This document shows positions 22,633 to 33,640 of a stretch of 64,000 nucleotides of DNA, in pieces (the stretch's first letter is position 1; each line of letters begins with the position of its first letter). The position numbers and the translations under genes are program-made. The notes under the pieces were generated by a model that saw nothing but the letters and a program-made list of their open reading frames with translations, was not told where the DNA came from and made no database searches. The stretch comes from Humulus lupulus (taxonomy: Eukaryota; Streptophyta; Magnoliopsida; Rosales; Cannabaceae). The stretch lies in assembly GCF_963169125.1 (NCBI RefSeq), contig NC_084798.1:175799980-175863979 (forward strand), given 5' to 3'.

Positions 22633-22704
22633 TGATTATTCGGGAGGATTTCTGATTAAATAGGCTAACGTCTTGTTTAATGGCTCTCAATGAAAGCACC
22701 AAAC
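22633..22704 (-). other. H1 leader and primer-site region
   Basis: Minus strand after the LTR end reads GGTTTGGTGCTTTCATTGAGAGC. The same junction sequence (TTTGGTGCTTTCATTGAGAG) follows the LTR in E3 (54234-54253, minus) and E4 (58389-58410). Its position is that of the tRNA primer site, but I could not match it to a particular tRNA. Confidence 0.65.
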
Positions 22705-22787
22705 CGTGGACGTCGTTTTTTGTCAGCTTAGAAATGAAGAGCACTAAACACAAAATCAGAAAAATAAAGAGGAAACACAATTTTTTA

Positions 22788-22825
22788 CATGGTTCAGCAG
22801 TTAAAATCTGCCTAGTCCACGAGTC
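22788..22825 (-). other. Conserved leader hairpin in H1 LTR
   Basis: Sense strand folds as TGG-ACUA-GGCAG-AUUUUAA-CUGCU-GAA-CCA. The inner 5-bp stem is GGCAG/CUGCU. It lies about 110 bp past the TATA box, so inside the predicted transcript leader. See the finding on covariation. Confidence 0.55.
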
Positions 22826-22929
22826 GATGTTATTCAACTATGGAATTCTCTCAAAGCTTTTTTGGAAGAAATTTAAGAGAGTATTCCCAGTACCAATTTC
22901 AGTGTGTCTACAAATGAATTTCTCCAATC

Positions 22930-22937
22930 TATTTATA
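22930..22937 (-). promoter_or_regulatory. TATA box of H1 LTR
   Basis: TATAAATA on the minus strand (tcTATAAATAgat), at the same relative place as in E2 (26738-26745), E3 (54490-54497) and E4 (58118-58125). Confidence 0.6.
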
Positions 22938-23532
22938 GACAGGTTTACAAAATATCTCCCTTCATATTTCAAGGAGTTATGATTCAAATCTCAAAAAATA
23001 CAATTAAATGCATATAAATATGTAATACGCGTACAAATCCCAGATATTCAGGATTCATTAACAGATTAAAACAAATCCCTTAGAAATAGGGATTTTTAAA
23101 CAGTAACCGCGTCCACACTTGGCCATCGACCTCACACGTTCGACTTACATATCTTCGAGATCAACAAATCATCACAAGCTTTTGCCAACTTGGCTTCCCT
23201 CAATCTAATTAAGTATCTTTATCAAGGCCGTCTCCTCCGAGCTTGCAATATTCTGGCTCGAACTTTCTTGACTGATGATAATACAAACAGACTAGGAAAA
23301 TTAAACAAGTCTTGAACCCATGTCACTATAACTTCAAGCTTGGGTTGAACCTTCGAGATCATGTGGTTCCGAGCTTACCACCTATGACGTCATCATTTTA
23401 ATATTGAATGAGACTGTCAAACTAGATTCTCATTAATGATGATCTCATGACTAATTTTCTTATTTGGAGCTTACACTTTACGAGCCTGACTTTAGAGATC
23501 AAAATTTCTATTGTAGAAATTTGGGTGTAACA

Positions 23533-24540
23533 ATATGCATTACAACCAAATTTTTTTTAAGTAATATAGTGAAGGTGGCTTACCAAACCAAAGCTCATTT
23601 GGAGTTTTAAACTCAATGGCCCTGCTGGGACTTTTATTGATCAGAGTACAAGCTGTGTACAATGCTTCTCCCCAGTACATCTTTGCAAGACCTGACTGTA
23701 AAAGCATGCATCGAATTTTGTTTGCTAATGTCCTGTTCATTCTCTTAGCAACACCATTTTGTTAAGGGGTTTTCTTGATAGTTCTATGTCTCATAATTCC
23801 ACTTTCCATACAAAAAGGTTAAATGCCTCATTAATAAATTCAAGTCCATTATCAGTCCTTAGAGTTTTTACTCAAAGAATTGTTTGATTTTCAACTTAAA
23901 TTTTCCAGAATTTAAACTTTTCTAAACATTCATCTTTGTGTTTTAACAAATAGACCCATACTTTTTTGCTATAGTCATCAATAATAGATAAAAAAAATAC
24001 CTATTACCCTTTTGAGTTTGAGTTCAGCTTGGTCCCCAAAGATCAACATCAATGTATTCAAACTTCCTTGTTGCTCTATATGCGCTTTTAGCAAATTTGA
24101 CTCTATGTTGTTTTCCCTGCACACATATCTCACAAAAAGGTAAGTTAGCATGTTTATATTTTCCTAGCAAACCTTGTTTTGATAGCTCAATAATTCTTTG
24201 CTCGCTTATGTGCCCAAGGCGTTCATGCCACAACTTAGTTTCTGATTCTATATCTTTTTCAACAGATGCACATGTAGGAGTGACAGTTTCACCATTTAGA
24301 ACATATAAGCCATGTTGTTTAACGCCTTTCATTATGATTAGTGATCCTCTTGCTATTGTCATAACACCATTTACATATTTGTAGGAACATCCTTCATCAT
24401 CCAAAGTGCCTATAGAAATTAAGTTTCTTTTCAAAGATGGTATGTATCTAACATTGGTGAGTTTTCGAATTGTACCATCATAATGTTTGATTGCTATATA
24501 TCCTTTCCCTAGCACTTTACAAGTCTGATCATTTCCCATT
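23533..24540 (-). pseudogene. C1 protease end, GAG-pre-integrase and integrase
   Basis: Minus strand. The 171-aa ORF at 24539-24024 begins after the protease and reads VRYIPSLKRNLISIGTLDDEG, then the pre-integrase zinc motif LWHERLGHISEQRIIELSKQG...CEICVQGKQHRVKF and the first integrase acid in YIDVDLWGPS. A further ORF at 23740-23540 holds MNRTLANKIRCMLLQSGL and YWGEALYTACTLINKSPSRAI, the integrase core end. Between them the frame is broken by stops. Integrase would insert the cDNA. It ends at the H1 LTR, so no RT is present. Confidence 0.87.
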
Positions 24541-25495
24541 AGAACATTTCCTTCACTTATTTCATCATAATAAAAAACCAGTTTCTATGTGGACACATAT
24601 GATAAGTGCATTCACTGTCCATAATCAATTCCTTAATGTCTCGGTTAATTGTTACAGCAAAAGCTTTGCCATCAGAGTTATCTTCAACTAAAGCAGCTCG
24701 ATCTGGTGCCTTTTCATCATCATCTCTATCTTTGCTTTTTCTTTTGAGTTCCCAAAAAGCCTTTTTGAGATGACCAATCTTTCCACAGTGATAACAATTC
24801 CTAGTTTCCCTTGTTCATGATTTAGATCTTGAGTGTCCTCTGATTGGTCCTCTGGAGTTACTTCTTTTCTGATTTCTTCTTCGGATAATTAATGCTTCAT
24901 CCCTTCTGGACTCTTGTCTTGCAGCTTTTAACCATGTTATCTTGGCATATCTGGATCTTAAGGAACTCTTAACATCATCAAGAGTAAGTGTGTCTCATTT
25001 GTACATTATGACTGTGCGCATTTCCTTGAATTGATCAGGTAACCCATTTAACAACAAGACTGCTTGATCTTCTTCCTTGATCTCTTATCCCATGTTTCCT
25101 AAAGCTCTGGCAATTTTGTTCAAGTCATCAGAATTCTTTTATAGAGACTGAGTGGTATTCATCTTGAAGCTATACAGTTTACCCTTCAGGAAAATTTTAG
25201 AGGCAGTAGACTTTGTCATATACAATTGCTCTAGTTTCTTCCACATACCAGCTACACTTTTCTCAGATATTACTTGCCTTAGCACATTATCAGCAAAATG
25301 CATGATTATTGCTGATCTTGCTTGTTTTTCTACTATTGACTTATCTTCTATCTTTACATCATCAGTGGAGTCTCTTTCCTCTAAAGCACTATCTAGTTTC
25401 TAATATGTTAGAATGGCCATAAGCTTCTCTTTCAACAGGCTGTAATCTCCAGTTCCATCGAATTTTTCCAAATGAAAACATGTCGAAGTTGAAGC
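24541..25495 (-). pseudogene. C1 gag and zinc knuckle
   Basis: Minus strand. The gag start is at about 25495 (ATGGCTTCAACTTCG, reading MASTSTCFHLEKFDGTGDY). Copia UBN2-type gag motifs follow, such as VLRQVISEKSVAGMWKKLEQ and KIFLKGKLYSFKMN. The zinc knuckle at about 24760-24805 reads CYHCGKIGHLKKAF: its last Cys position is Phe. Stops interrupt the frame repeatedly, for example near 25399, 25140 and 25087. The protease segment (ELIMDSECTYHMC, with Glu-Cys where Gly-Ala is usual) is near 24600-24640. Non-functional. Confidence 0.8.
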
Positions 25496-25563
25496 CATTT
25501 CTTGAGAGTTGTTCTTGATTCTTTAAGGTGTGAATCTTGATCTTTGACTCTGTCTTCAAACCT

Positions 25564-25578
25564 GGCTTCTGGTACCAA
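25564..25578 (-). other. C1 primer binding site
   Basis: Minus strand directly after the LTR end reads TTGGTACCAGAAGCC, similar to the TTGGTATCAGAGC primer site for initiator tRNA-Met, with small changes. Confidence 0.55.
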
Positions 25579-26262
25579 TGTAGGAAATCATTACTACAAT
25601 GGCAAACAACTTAAACACCAAATATAAAAAAATGGAATGGTTAAACAAATCATCAAACAAATATAAAACTATTAAGCTTAAATGAAAAATAACAAAAGAG
25701 ATGGAGACACAGAGATTTATACTGGTTCAAACACCATTAAAATGTCCTACTCCAGTTTCCTCTTGAAGAGGTTCCATTAATATGTATGTAAGAATACAAA
25801 CACCATTCTTTGAGTACAAGAATACACAAGAGAATCTCCAAAGAACTAAGACTTGTGACACTCTTGAATCCCCAAGAAACCAGCACTGAATTTCCTCTTA
25901 TTCAGTCTTCCATCACAACTTTACTCACTAGTTCTTTCATTCTTCTCTTAATCTTTCTCAAGAAGAATACACTCTTCATTTTCTCTCTGTAAAAATTTTC
26001 TCTAGCTCAGCTAAAACTCTCTCTATTTTTAAACATGGTATAACTTGGTTCTTATTTAATGGACCGAAGTTAGTTTCAAAAAACTAACAACAAACTTCAG
26101 TTGACAAATCATCTTACTAAAATGACTGGGACTTAGTGGATTAAATCTACATGGGATGACTTGGCAAAGTTAAAATATGACCAGTCAAATTTTACATGAT
26201 GTGGCCAGATCAAAACTCGACATGTGACAGTCTAAGTGGCAGTTAACAATGAGGTACCTACA
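25579..26262 (-). repeat. C1 5' LTR
   Basis: Plus-strand ends are TGTAGG (25579) and CCTACA (26262), a 6-bp inverted terminal match. 684 bp. A TTTAAAAATAGAG promoter-like stretch lies at about 26015-26030 on the minus strand. A hairpin resembling that of the Tat-like LTRs is at 25721-25756. The outer boundary is less certain than the inner one, because the partner LTR is outside the window. Confidence 0.65.
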
Positions 26263-26510
26263 GTTATCAAGAAATGTTGACGGAATGTATTTATGCCGCC
26301 AAAAAAAGACTTAGGTATTAAAGTACTAATTTTGAAAAACTTAGGTATTTTTGCTGCCAATTACTCGTAGGAGTATGATATATATATATATATATTAATT
26401 TTTGGTTTAAAACAAAAGTTTCCTATTAATATTACTTTAATTAATGTCTACTAAATTGCCATAAATTAGATCTAATAATATAATTAAAATTTATTTTATA
26501 TATTTGTATT
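26263..26510. other. AT-rich flank between C1 and E2
   Basis: No coding potential. Contains an AT dinucleotide run at about 26376-26397 and two copies of 'acttaggtatt' near 26308 and 26339. This is the only stretch in the window not clearly assigned to a retrotransposon. Confidence 0.5.
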
Positions 26511-27261
26511 TGTTGACGCCATTTTTTGTAAACATAGATATGAAAAACACTAAACAAAAATATAGAAAAAGTAGAAAAATTCAAAGGATTTTTACGTAGT
26601 TCAGCAGTTTAAATCTGCCTAGTCCACGAGTCACTATGATCATTCTCACTACTCTCTCAAAACTTTTTCAGAAAGCAATTTGACAGAGTATTATCTCGTA
26701 CAATTTTGTGCTTGTCTACTAATGAAATACTACAGGCTATTTATAGACCTGGTTATGAGAATATCTTCCATTTATTCAGGGAAGTTACAATCAATCAAAT
26801 AAATTAAAAATAAATACTATAAATGCGTTCATTATATAATATCTCATGATAATAGGGATTTAAAATATAATAATAACGAATCCCTATGAAATAGGGATAT
26901 CCTAACAGTATTTTGCGTGCCAAACACATCACTAGCTCGATCATTGTGCTGACGTGCCTTCAAGACTGGCCAAGGTTCGAGCTCATCATTCCGGTTATAA
27001 CCTCCTCCTTGTACAATAATTTAGTCTAGTATGTTCCTCGGAGAAGGTCGATTTATTTGAACCTGAAACTCGAGCTTGAACAATGCCACTCATGCTCGAG
27101 TGAAGACAATAGATCAATAAGTATACTAGAGTGCTGATAGCATATCTTGAACCATTTAACAATTCGTGTAAGTGTTTTTCTAACATCCGTATACACGAGC
27201 TTAACTATTTCAAGCTGACATTTCGAAGCTATTTATTTATTCTTGAAATTTGGATGTAACA
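26511..27261 (-). repeat. E2 3' LTR
   Basis: Plus-strand ends TGTTGACGCC (26511) and GATGTAACA (27261); element sense starts TGTTACATCC. 751 bp. TATAAATA on the minus strand at 26738-26745; leader hairpin at 26595-26629 with inner stem GGCAG/CUGCU. The left flank GTATT (26506-26510) cannot be paired because the other end is outside the window. Confidence 0.85.
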
Positions 27262-27273
27262 TTTTGCCCCCTC
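27262..27273 (-). other. E2 polypurine tract
   Basis: Minus strand GAGGGGGCAAAA directly before the 3' LTR, equivalent to GGGGGGGAAA in E3 (40968-40977). Confidence 0.75.
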
Positions 27274-27427
27274 ACAGGTGTTGGTTCGAATCCTCTGAGA
27301 AGGAAACTTTTGAACTTCACTTTCGAAAAATCGTACCCACCTACTACACTAGAGTGTGGACACGTGTCATTAGGGGAATGCATACCGAGAGTACTCGAGT
27401 ACTCTATTCTTTGTGCACGTCCCTTCC

Positions 27428-30201
27428 TGTAATGCCCCAAATTTCCTAATAAGGTTTATGACCTTGATTAGGAGGTCGGGAGGGCCATAATTGATTTATT
27501 GTGTTATTAAATGATAATATGCATGTTTAGGTGTATTAAATATGCATGTTAACTCATTTTTGAGTAATTGGGTGATTTTAATATTTTGGCCATTTCAGGC
27601 ATATTTGGCATATATGTGATATGTGTGTGGTGCTATATTATTATTTAGTTATGCCAAGGTTACTCAGCACAAGACGATCCTAGGAGGTAAGCTAGTGGGA
27701 AAGTCACAATGAGATTTAAGCTTGACTTAGAGTAAGTCAAGGGGTATTTAGAGCATTACCGGGTTATTGGGTAATGAGAATTAATATTTGGTGATAAATT
27801 GGGAGTTAGTAAGATCAGGGGGAAATTCTGGAGGTTTTGACTATTTTTCCCCCGGGAGTGTTTTCGGGACCCCGAGCTTTAGGATTTGGTTGAGGCTACT
27901 TAAGCTTGAAGTAACCTTTTAAAAGAATAAAAGAACGTTCTGTACGTTCTCTCTCTCTCTAAGTTTCCTTTTCGTCTCCCGATCGTATTTTCGAAGGTAA
28001 CTTGAGTTCTAGGACTTGGAATCAAGCGAGGATCGAGGCATAGCGATCCTAGGAAAGATTAGAAGCTTATTAGCCAGAGGATTTAGTTGGAAACAACTCA
28101 ATCGGAGGTAATTCAAGTTTTAAGTTCTAAGTTCTAAGTTTTTAAGCTTGAATTGGACTTTGTGTTTTGATGAGTTTTTGGGTGATTTGAGACTTGGGTT
28201 TTGTTGGTTTTGGATGATGGGGATGTTTGGGAACTTTGATTTTTGAGTTTGGAGATGTTTGGATATGTTTTTGGGAGGTTTTAAAAGGTTGAAAATGGGG
28301 GGAAATGGCCGGTTCGAGGTAGGGCCACAGCATAGGCTTGAAGCAGCAGGTGGAGGTTCTGTTTTGCCTAAGGGCCGCGGCGCTTGTTGGGAGGGCCGCG
28401 GCGCTTGGTGCCATTTTTGGCCAAATTGATGTTTTGAGCATGGGAACTTAACTCTAAGGGCCTAGGATCGATCCTACTACCTAGTTGAGTGGGATTTGTT
28501 GTCCCGGAGGCGTGGGTTAGGCTTGGAAGTATTTATTTACTCATTTTGATGAGGTTTTATATTATGGTTGTGACTAGGTTATCACTAGGGGCTTCGAATC
28601 AGGATCGTGCTTATGGCTTATTTATTGGTAACCCGTGCTTGGACCAAAGGTAAGAAAACTGCACCCCATATGTGACATGCATGGTTATTCTTGATGCATA
28701 TTGGATGTTTAAATGTAAACATTGATAGCATATTGAATGCTTAGAAATCTTGCTCATTTGCATATGATTACTATTGAGGCATGCTGGATGATTAAGTGTG
28801 ATGCATGTGATGCACAAGAAACATATGATTAGGGCATCCCATGAATATTGACTGTGAGATTGATCAGAGCTTGAGTCTCTGTGTTTGTGCATGATCATAA
28901 TTGTGCTAGCAACTGTTAAGTAAGCATGTTGAATGCCCTACGTTTGAATATTCGACATAGGATATATGTTTGGTAGCAATGCTTACTTGTGCATGGCACT
29001 GACTCATTAGTCAGAATTGGCAAAGGTGTCAGTATCAACTGTGAAGCTGTGACTCATTAGTCAGGTTCGGCAGTGATACTGGGCACTGGTCACACAGTGC
29101 TGACTCATAAGTCAGGACGGCCTTAGCGTGTTATATGCAAGCCAATAAAGATTAGATCTAATCGATATCTACATTGAATGACTCAAAGAGCATTAATGCC
29201 GGACCGACCTCAAGTTCAATGAATACTATAAGCGCTTGTCTAGCCAAAGACTAGTCATTTAGAGCCACGGTGACAATTTAGTCGCATGGCTGTGGGTGTT
29301 GAGCCCGTGAGACTTACCCATCATTCTCTCATCTGTTTAAGCTAGTGACTACCCATCAGTCACTCATCTGGTTAGAGCCATTGCAGAAAAGCCTAGGTAA
29401 CGGTTTCATTACACGGCTATGGGCACCGAGCCCCATAGTGACTTGTTTGACAGTCACTCATTATGGTTTAACAGAACCTCAAAGTGATATTCACTCATTG
29501 TTCAGAGCTATAAGCTCTGTATGATCATTTAGATCATCATTTGCATGGCTTTGGGTGCTGAGCCCCATAGTGACTTTCTTGTTGATCACTCAGTATGGTT
29601 TACCAGAACCTCAAGTGTTAAAACACTCATCTTCTTAGGATTGACTTGATAGTCATCTAATCAGAAGGGTAGGATTTCTTATCCTGGATACCCCAGCATT
29701 GTCTGAATTCATTTGCATGTTTGAATAAAAGTTATGTTTGCTAGGCATTCCAAATATGATTTGATATCATGATATGACTGTTCATGAGCATATTGAGTTT
29801 TCTTGCTGGGCTTCGGCTCACGGGTGCTATGTGGTGCAAGTAAAGGCAAAAGAAAGTTGGACCATCCTTAAGTTGGAGAGCTTAGGTGATGATGTGTACA
29901 TATGCGGCTGCTCGACCGCCACGGCTGAGGTTTGAAGGAAAGGAACTAGGGCTAAACCCTGTTTTGCCGCTTAGATCGGCTGGTTGTAAATAATTTGTTG
30001 TAATAAACCTTTAAATTATATTTTTGGGATCCCAATGTATACAGTAAACGTTCTAGTGAAACGTTATATCTTAACCGAAATTTTTAATCCCTAAACCGCT
30101 AATCATACTTAGTTACATGTTTATGGCCAAATGACTCGATTATCGAGTTTAGCACTATTTGCAATGTACACCGTAACGGTCCCCGGGGTTGGGGCGTTAC
30201 A
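27428..30201 (+). repeat. S2: solo LTR, 2774 bp, with CTTCC target duplication
   Basis: Begins TGTAATGCCCC and ends GGGGCGTTACA, an inverted terminal match of about 10 bp. It is flanked on both sides by CTTCC (27423-27427 and 30202-30206). No internal coding region and no second LTR, so it is a solo LTR of a gypsy-type element. Internally it has a CT run near 27949-27962, GC-rich direct repeats around 'gggccgcggcgctt' (28370-28415), three palindromic TGACTCATTAGTCA-like motifs spaced about 50 bp (29000-29114), and two diverged ~125-bp units (29420-29645). It lies between the E2 3' LTR and the E2 antisense gene. Confidence 0.93.
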
Positions 30202-31083
30202 CTTCCTATTCCCTTTTTGCCACAAATTTTTTAAAACCGAACGTGGTCCCTTGGATTTCGTTTTAACCCAGATCAAGGGTTCAGATTCCATTCACCTTTT
30301 GCAATTCTTCTCTCTTATACATATCATTTCTCTTTCCTCTCTTCTTTCACTTTTACTTTTCTTAACTTTCCATTCCTCAGAAGAAAAAATACATGAACCA
30401 GAGCCTTGCATGTTTTTTAAGAAAAAACCAGATATATCCAAAATCCCCCAATTTCCCACTCGATTCCCCTTCGAAGGCGAGCTTCCGAGGATTTCTTTGC
30501 TTCGTCACTATCAATCAACTCTCCGGTTCTTTCACTAACTCCCAACATGTAAGTTTTCCAAACTGTTCTTCATATTATGCATATTGTTCTCACTATTTTA
30601 TTGGCTGTATTTATAAAAATTGTCTGTACAAGAGGTAGCTTTTTTATTTGGATATATTTGTAGTGATTAGAAATGGGTATAGACCAAAGGTTTGGTAAAA
30701 ACTAATAAAAATGGGACCTTTTTAGGTTATGGGGTATTAGGTTTTAGGTTTCGTGCATCTTAAGAAATAGGGTTCTAAATTAGGGTTTTAACGCACATAT
30801 CCTGAAAATATCTCCTTTTTGGGTAAGCGCCCACTTTTTCCTAGAAATTTCGGATACTCTTAAACTGACAATAACCGCCCCACCCGCGTGTGGGTACACC
30901 CTCGATGCCCCAAACTTTGTACTAGTTCGATGTTGGCATTTGAGTAAATCTTGCTATTTTGAGCCTTTAGGCTCGATTAAGGCGATCTCGTTATCTCTAG
31001 CTTGCAAACTCGAGTTATTGAGATCTTAATCTTTTCCCCTTTCCTTTTTAATAATGGGCCCTCACCTTTTCCTTTCTTGCTAG
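30202..31083 (+). promoter_or_regulatory. E2 antisense-gene leader with probable 5' intron
   Basis: Plus strand, opposite to E2 gag-pol. A pyrimidine-rich leader (30290-30390) is followed by a candidate donor 'catGTAAGT' at 30549 and an acceptor 'ttgctAG' ending at 31083, directly before ATG 31084. The corresponding E3 leader has TATAAATA at 41234, a donor at 41421 and an acceptor at 41992, so the arrangement is conserved. The E2 TATA box is degenerate. The short ORFs 30131-30638 lie in leader and intron and are probably not translated. Confidence 0.5.
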
Positions 31084-32704
31084 ATGTCGCAATCTTCAAA
31101 GAATCGGTGGGGGGCCGAGCTTTCCATCCCATACAATCCATTATCTCTTCGACCAGAATCGCCATTCACACGAAACCAGCCATTAATCCGTGAGCATAAG
31201 GAACATCTCGAACAAGAGGATATACAAGCCCATTTTCGACGTTAGATCTACGAGGTCGAAGAACGGAAGAGAAAGAAGCTTTGAGTTGTGGTATGTCCCG
31301 ATCCAGACTTCTGAGATCCGGCCAATTCCACTAGAACCTAAGCTTAAAGTCACCGTATCCTAAGGCTACCTAAGGCGAGATGGATTCCAACTTGGAAATT
31401 AACTTGGGAATGCCACCTAAGGCCTAAGGTAGTAAGCGGGGATGCGCCACCTCAAAGATGGGTGGCCCTCCATCGAAGGTCGCGAAGGTTGTTGAGGACC
31501 CTCTCCTGGTGACCTTGAAAGTTGTCTCCAACGAGCCCATAGACCAGACCCCTGACGCTATGGGTATGGTCGAGGACATTATTCCCGCGACCTCTAAGGT
31601 CATCATAAATGAGCCCCCGACCACTGTGCCATATCCTTAAGGAAATAAGACTCCTCCTCCTCCTCCCCACCTAGTCCCTACTGGGGACAAAGGAAAAAAG
31701 GTTGTAGACCCTTTGGCCCCGAAGCATTAGGGTGCCACTACCCTCACTGTGGTTCGATAGTTCATGGCCGCACCACATATGCCCGAGTACCTCCTGTCAA
31801 ACGTGGCTGGGACCCTAGGAGCCAAGCTATGCTTCGACCTGCTATCCCGGCAGGCCAATCGTACAACAACCTTGATGCCAATGTGTGGCAATTTCTGAGG
31901 GGAGATAACACCACCATCCTTTTTTATCAAACTATGGAGCTCAAGGTTTCTGTAAGTCTGCATTGTTTTACTTGTACTTTCTTGGTTACTTATTATATTT
32001 TTTTTTCTCACTTACAATCTTGTGTTTCACACCCTTATTGGTGTCATAAGCCAGAGCTCCATTTTCTCCTCAAAAATAGCCGCTGTCGAGGCCCTGGTTC
32101 ACGGCGCCCACCAAGCTCGATTCAATGTCGAGGATTACTTGAATGGGGCCAAGGAAGCCCAAAGTAAAGATGAAAGTGTGCTCAAGGTAGCCACAAAGGC
32201 CCAAGCCCGCGCTAAAGCATCACTACAAGAGGTCTGGGAGGCCCAAGCCAAGGTCGAGGATGCCCTCAAAGCTTCCCAGGCCAAACTCGCTTCTTTCGAG
32301 GCCGAAGTCAACAACTTGAAGGCCAAGCTCGATACCAAGATCACTGATTTTGATCCTGCTAGGGCTGAGATCGATCGCCTGAAGGCAGAAATGAATGCTG
32401 CCAAGGCCAAGATCGAACGCCTAGAGGAAAAGAGCACCACCTTCGAGATCCTCAAGGATGAGAAGAAACACATGCTCAAGGAATTGAAGGTCAATAAGGA
32501 TTGGGCTATCGACCGAGCCATGTATAGAATGTGGTCTCTAAACCTCGAGATGGACACCTCGTTCCTCTTGGAAAAGTAAGAGGAGTCCGTCTCCAAGTGG
32601 AAGGCTCAGTTGAAAGAGGATGAGGTTATTGTCACTACCTTGGATGGCAGAGCTGAAGAAGAGAGAGGCGAAGAACTTGAGTCTGCTCCTGCTGGCCAAA
32701 AATG
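31084..32704 (+). pseudogene. E2 antisense gene (extra ORF of Tat-like element), decayed
   Basis: Plus strand between pol end and 3' LTR. Starts at ATG 31084 just after a splice acceptor (MSQSSKNRWGAELSIPYN) and soon stops. The Transposase_28-like exon present in E3 is not found here, so it is probably deleted. A Pro-rich segment lies at 31458-31780. A donor 'tctGTAAGT' near 31951 begins an intron. The last exon (about 32060-32704) encodes a long coiled coil rich in Ala, Glu and Lys (AQAKVEDALKASQAKLASFE; LKAEMNAAKAKIERLEEK) and has one stop at 32577-32579. Function unknown; DNA- or chromatin-related roles are speculation. Confidence 0.6.
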
Positions 32705-33640
32705 AATCGTGTTTTCAAAAGGGCTGCGTTCCTTATTATATTTTTTGTAATTAAAGATTTGTTTTATATGCCCTTTGGGAAAAGACAATTAAAACTCAAG
32801 GTTTGAGGTTTTTTATATTTTGATGGTAGTTTATGCTTAAATTTCTTTATCGAAATCTTTTTGCACATTGTCTATCTTTAACGTTTTTTCGTCTATAGCA
32901 TGGTTTACATTTCTAGCCTTAAAATATTTTGAGCATGCCCATAAATTTTATTTCCATATTTGTTTATCCCCACAAATACTTGTTCTGTTTGAGCTCGAAT
33001 TTCCATGCATTCATACATAGTTCATTGGATTTCACATTTGTCGACTTCGTTATTTTCAAGATCGAATGTCACTTTTACCACATATCTTTGTTTAAAATAC
33101 TTTTTTTTGGTGGATAACCTTATTAGCCTAGTTAATATTTTTTTTCTTAATTGTGGTAACTTTTCCTCATACTCGAGTATGGTCTTGAGGTCGCGAGGTT
33201 GAAACTTATATGCAAAAATTTCCATTTTTGTCTCGACTTATAAATTTTTCGTTGGTTTATCTAGAATTCCAAGTTTTAGTTATGTCGATTAGAATTTATT
33301 GGTTCATTCTATACTCGTTTAGTTTGTGTTTGGTTAATAATCCATACACTTTGACTAATTTTAGATCATTTTTATTGATGTTATACTTTCGAGCCGTGGT
33401 ATTATTATATACTACTTATGCCCCCTTAATATCCTATGAGTGCAATCTGAGGTTAGTGAATTTTTAGAGCTTTCAAAAACATACAACAATAAAAACACAA
33501 CATTTGAATACAATTCAGTGCTTTATTGATAAAAAGCAAAGACTAAGTACAAGCTGGGTTACAAATGGAAAAACATCATTCCTACATTACTGATAATAAG
33601 GTCGTAGATGTTCACCATTCCAAGCTCGTGGTATCAATTC
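32705..33640. other. E2 spacer between antisense gene and pol end
   Basis: AT-rich, no believable gene. It lies where the two convergent transcription units would end. Small ORFs at 32929-33467 look like chance. The gag-pol side (33480-33640) has A-rich stretches on the plus strand. Confidence 0.5.

Larger units (their letters stand above)
22705..23532 (-). repeat. H1 5' LTR
   Basis: In element orientation it starts TGTTACACCCAAATTTC at 23532 and ends near 22705 at a mutated CA (plus strand CGTGGACG where sister copies have TGTTGACG). 828 bp. It contains minus-strand TATAAATA at 22930-22937 and the leader hairpin at 22788-22825. It interrupts the integrase of copia C1. The 3' LTR of H1 lies left of the window. 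Confidence 0.85.
23533..26262 (-). mobile_element. C1: Ty1/copia element, 3' part cut by H1
   Basis: Minus-strand copia element with 5' LTR (25579-26262), primer site, gag, protease, GAG-pre-integrase and integrase. It is interrupted at 23533 by the H1 5' LTR. The remainder (RT, RNase H, 3' LTR) would lie beyond the other end of H1, left of the window. Confidence 0.85.

Noticed and set aside
28142..28898. Minus-strand ORFs of 99 and 95 aa in S2
   Set aside because: Inside the LTR, low-complexity Pro/Lys or His-rich composition, not conserved in S3.
30131..30638. 135-aa and 81-aa ORFs before the E2 antisense gene
   Set aside because: They span the S2 edge, the leader and a probable intron; the comparable region in E3 is non-coding.
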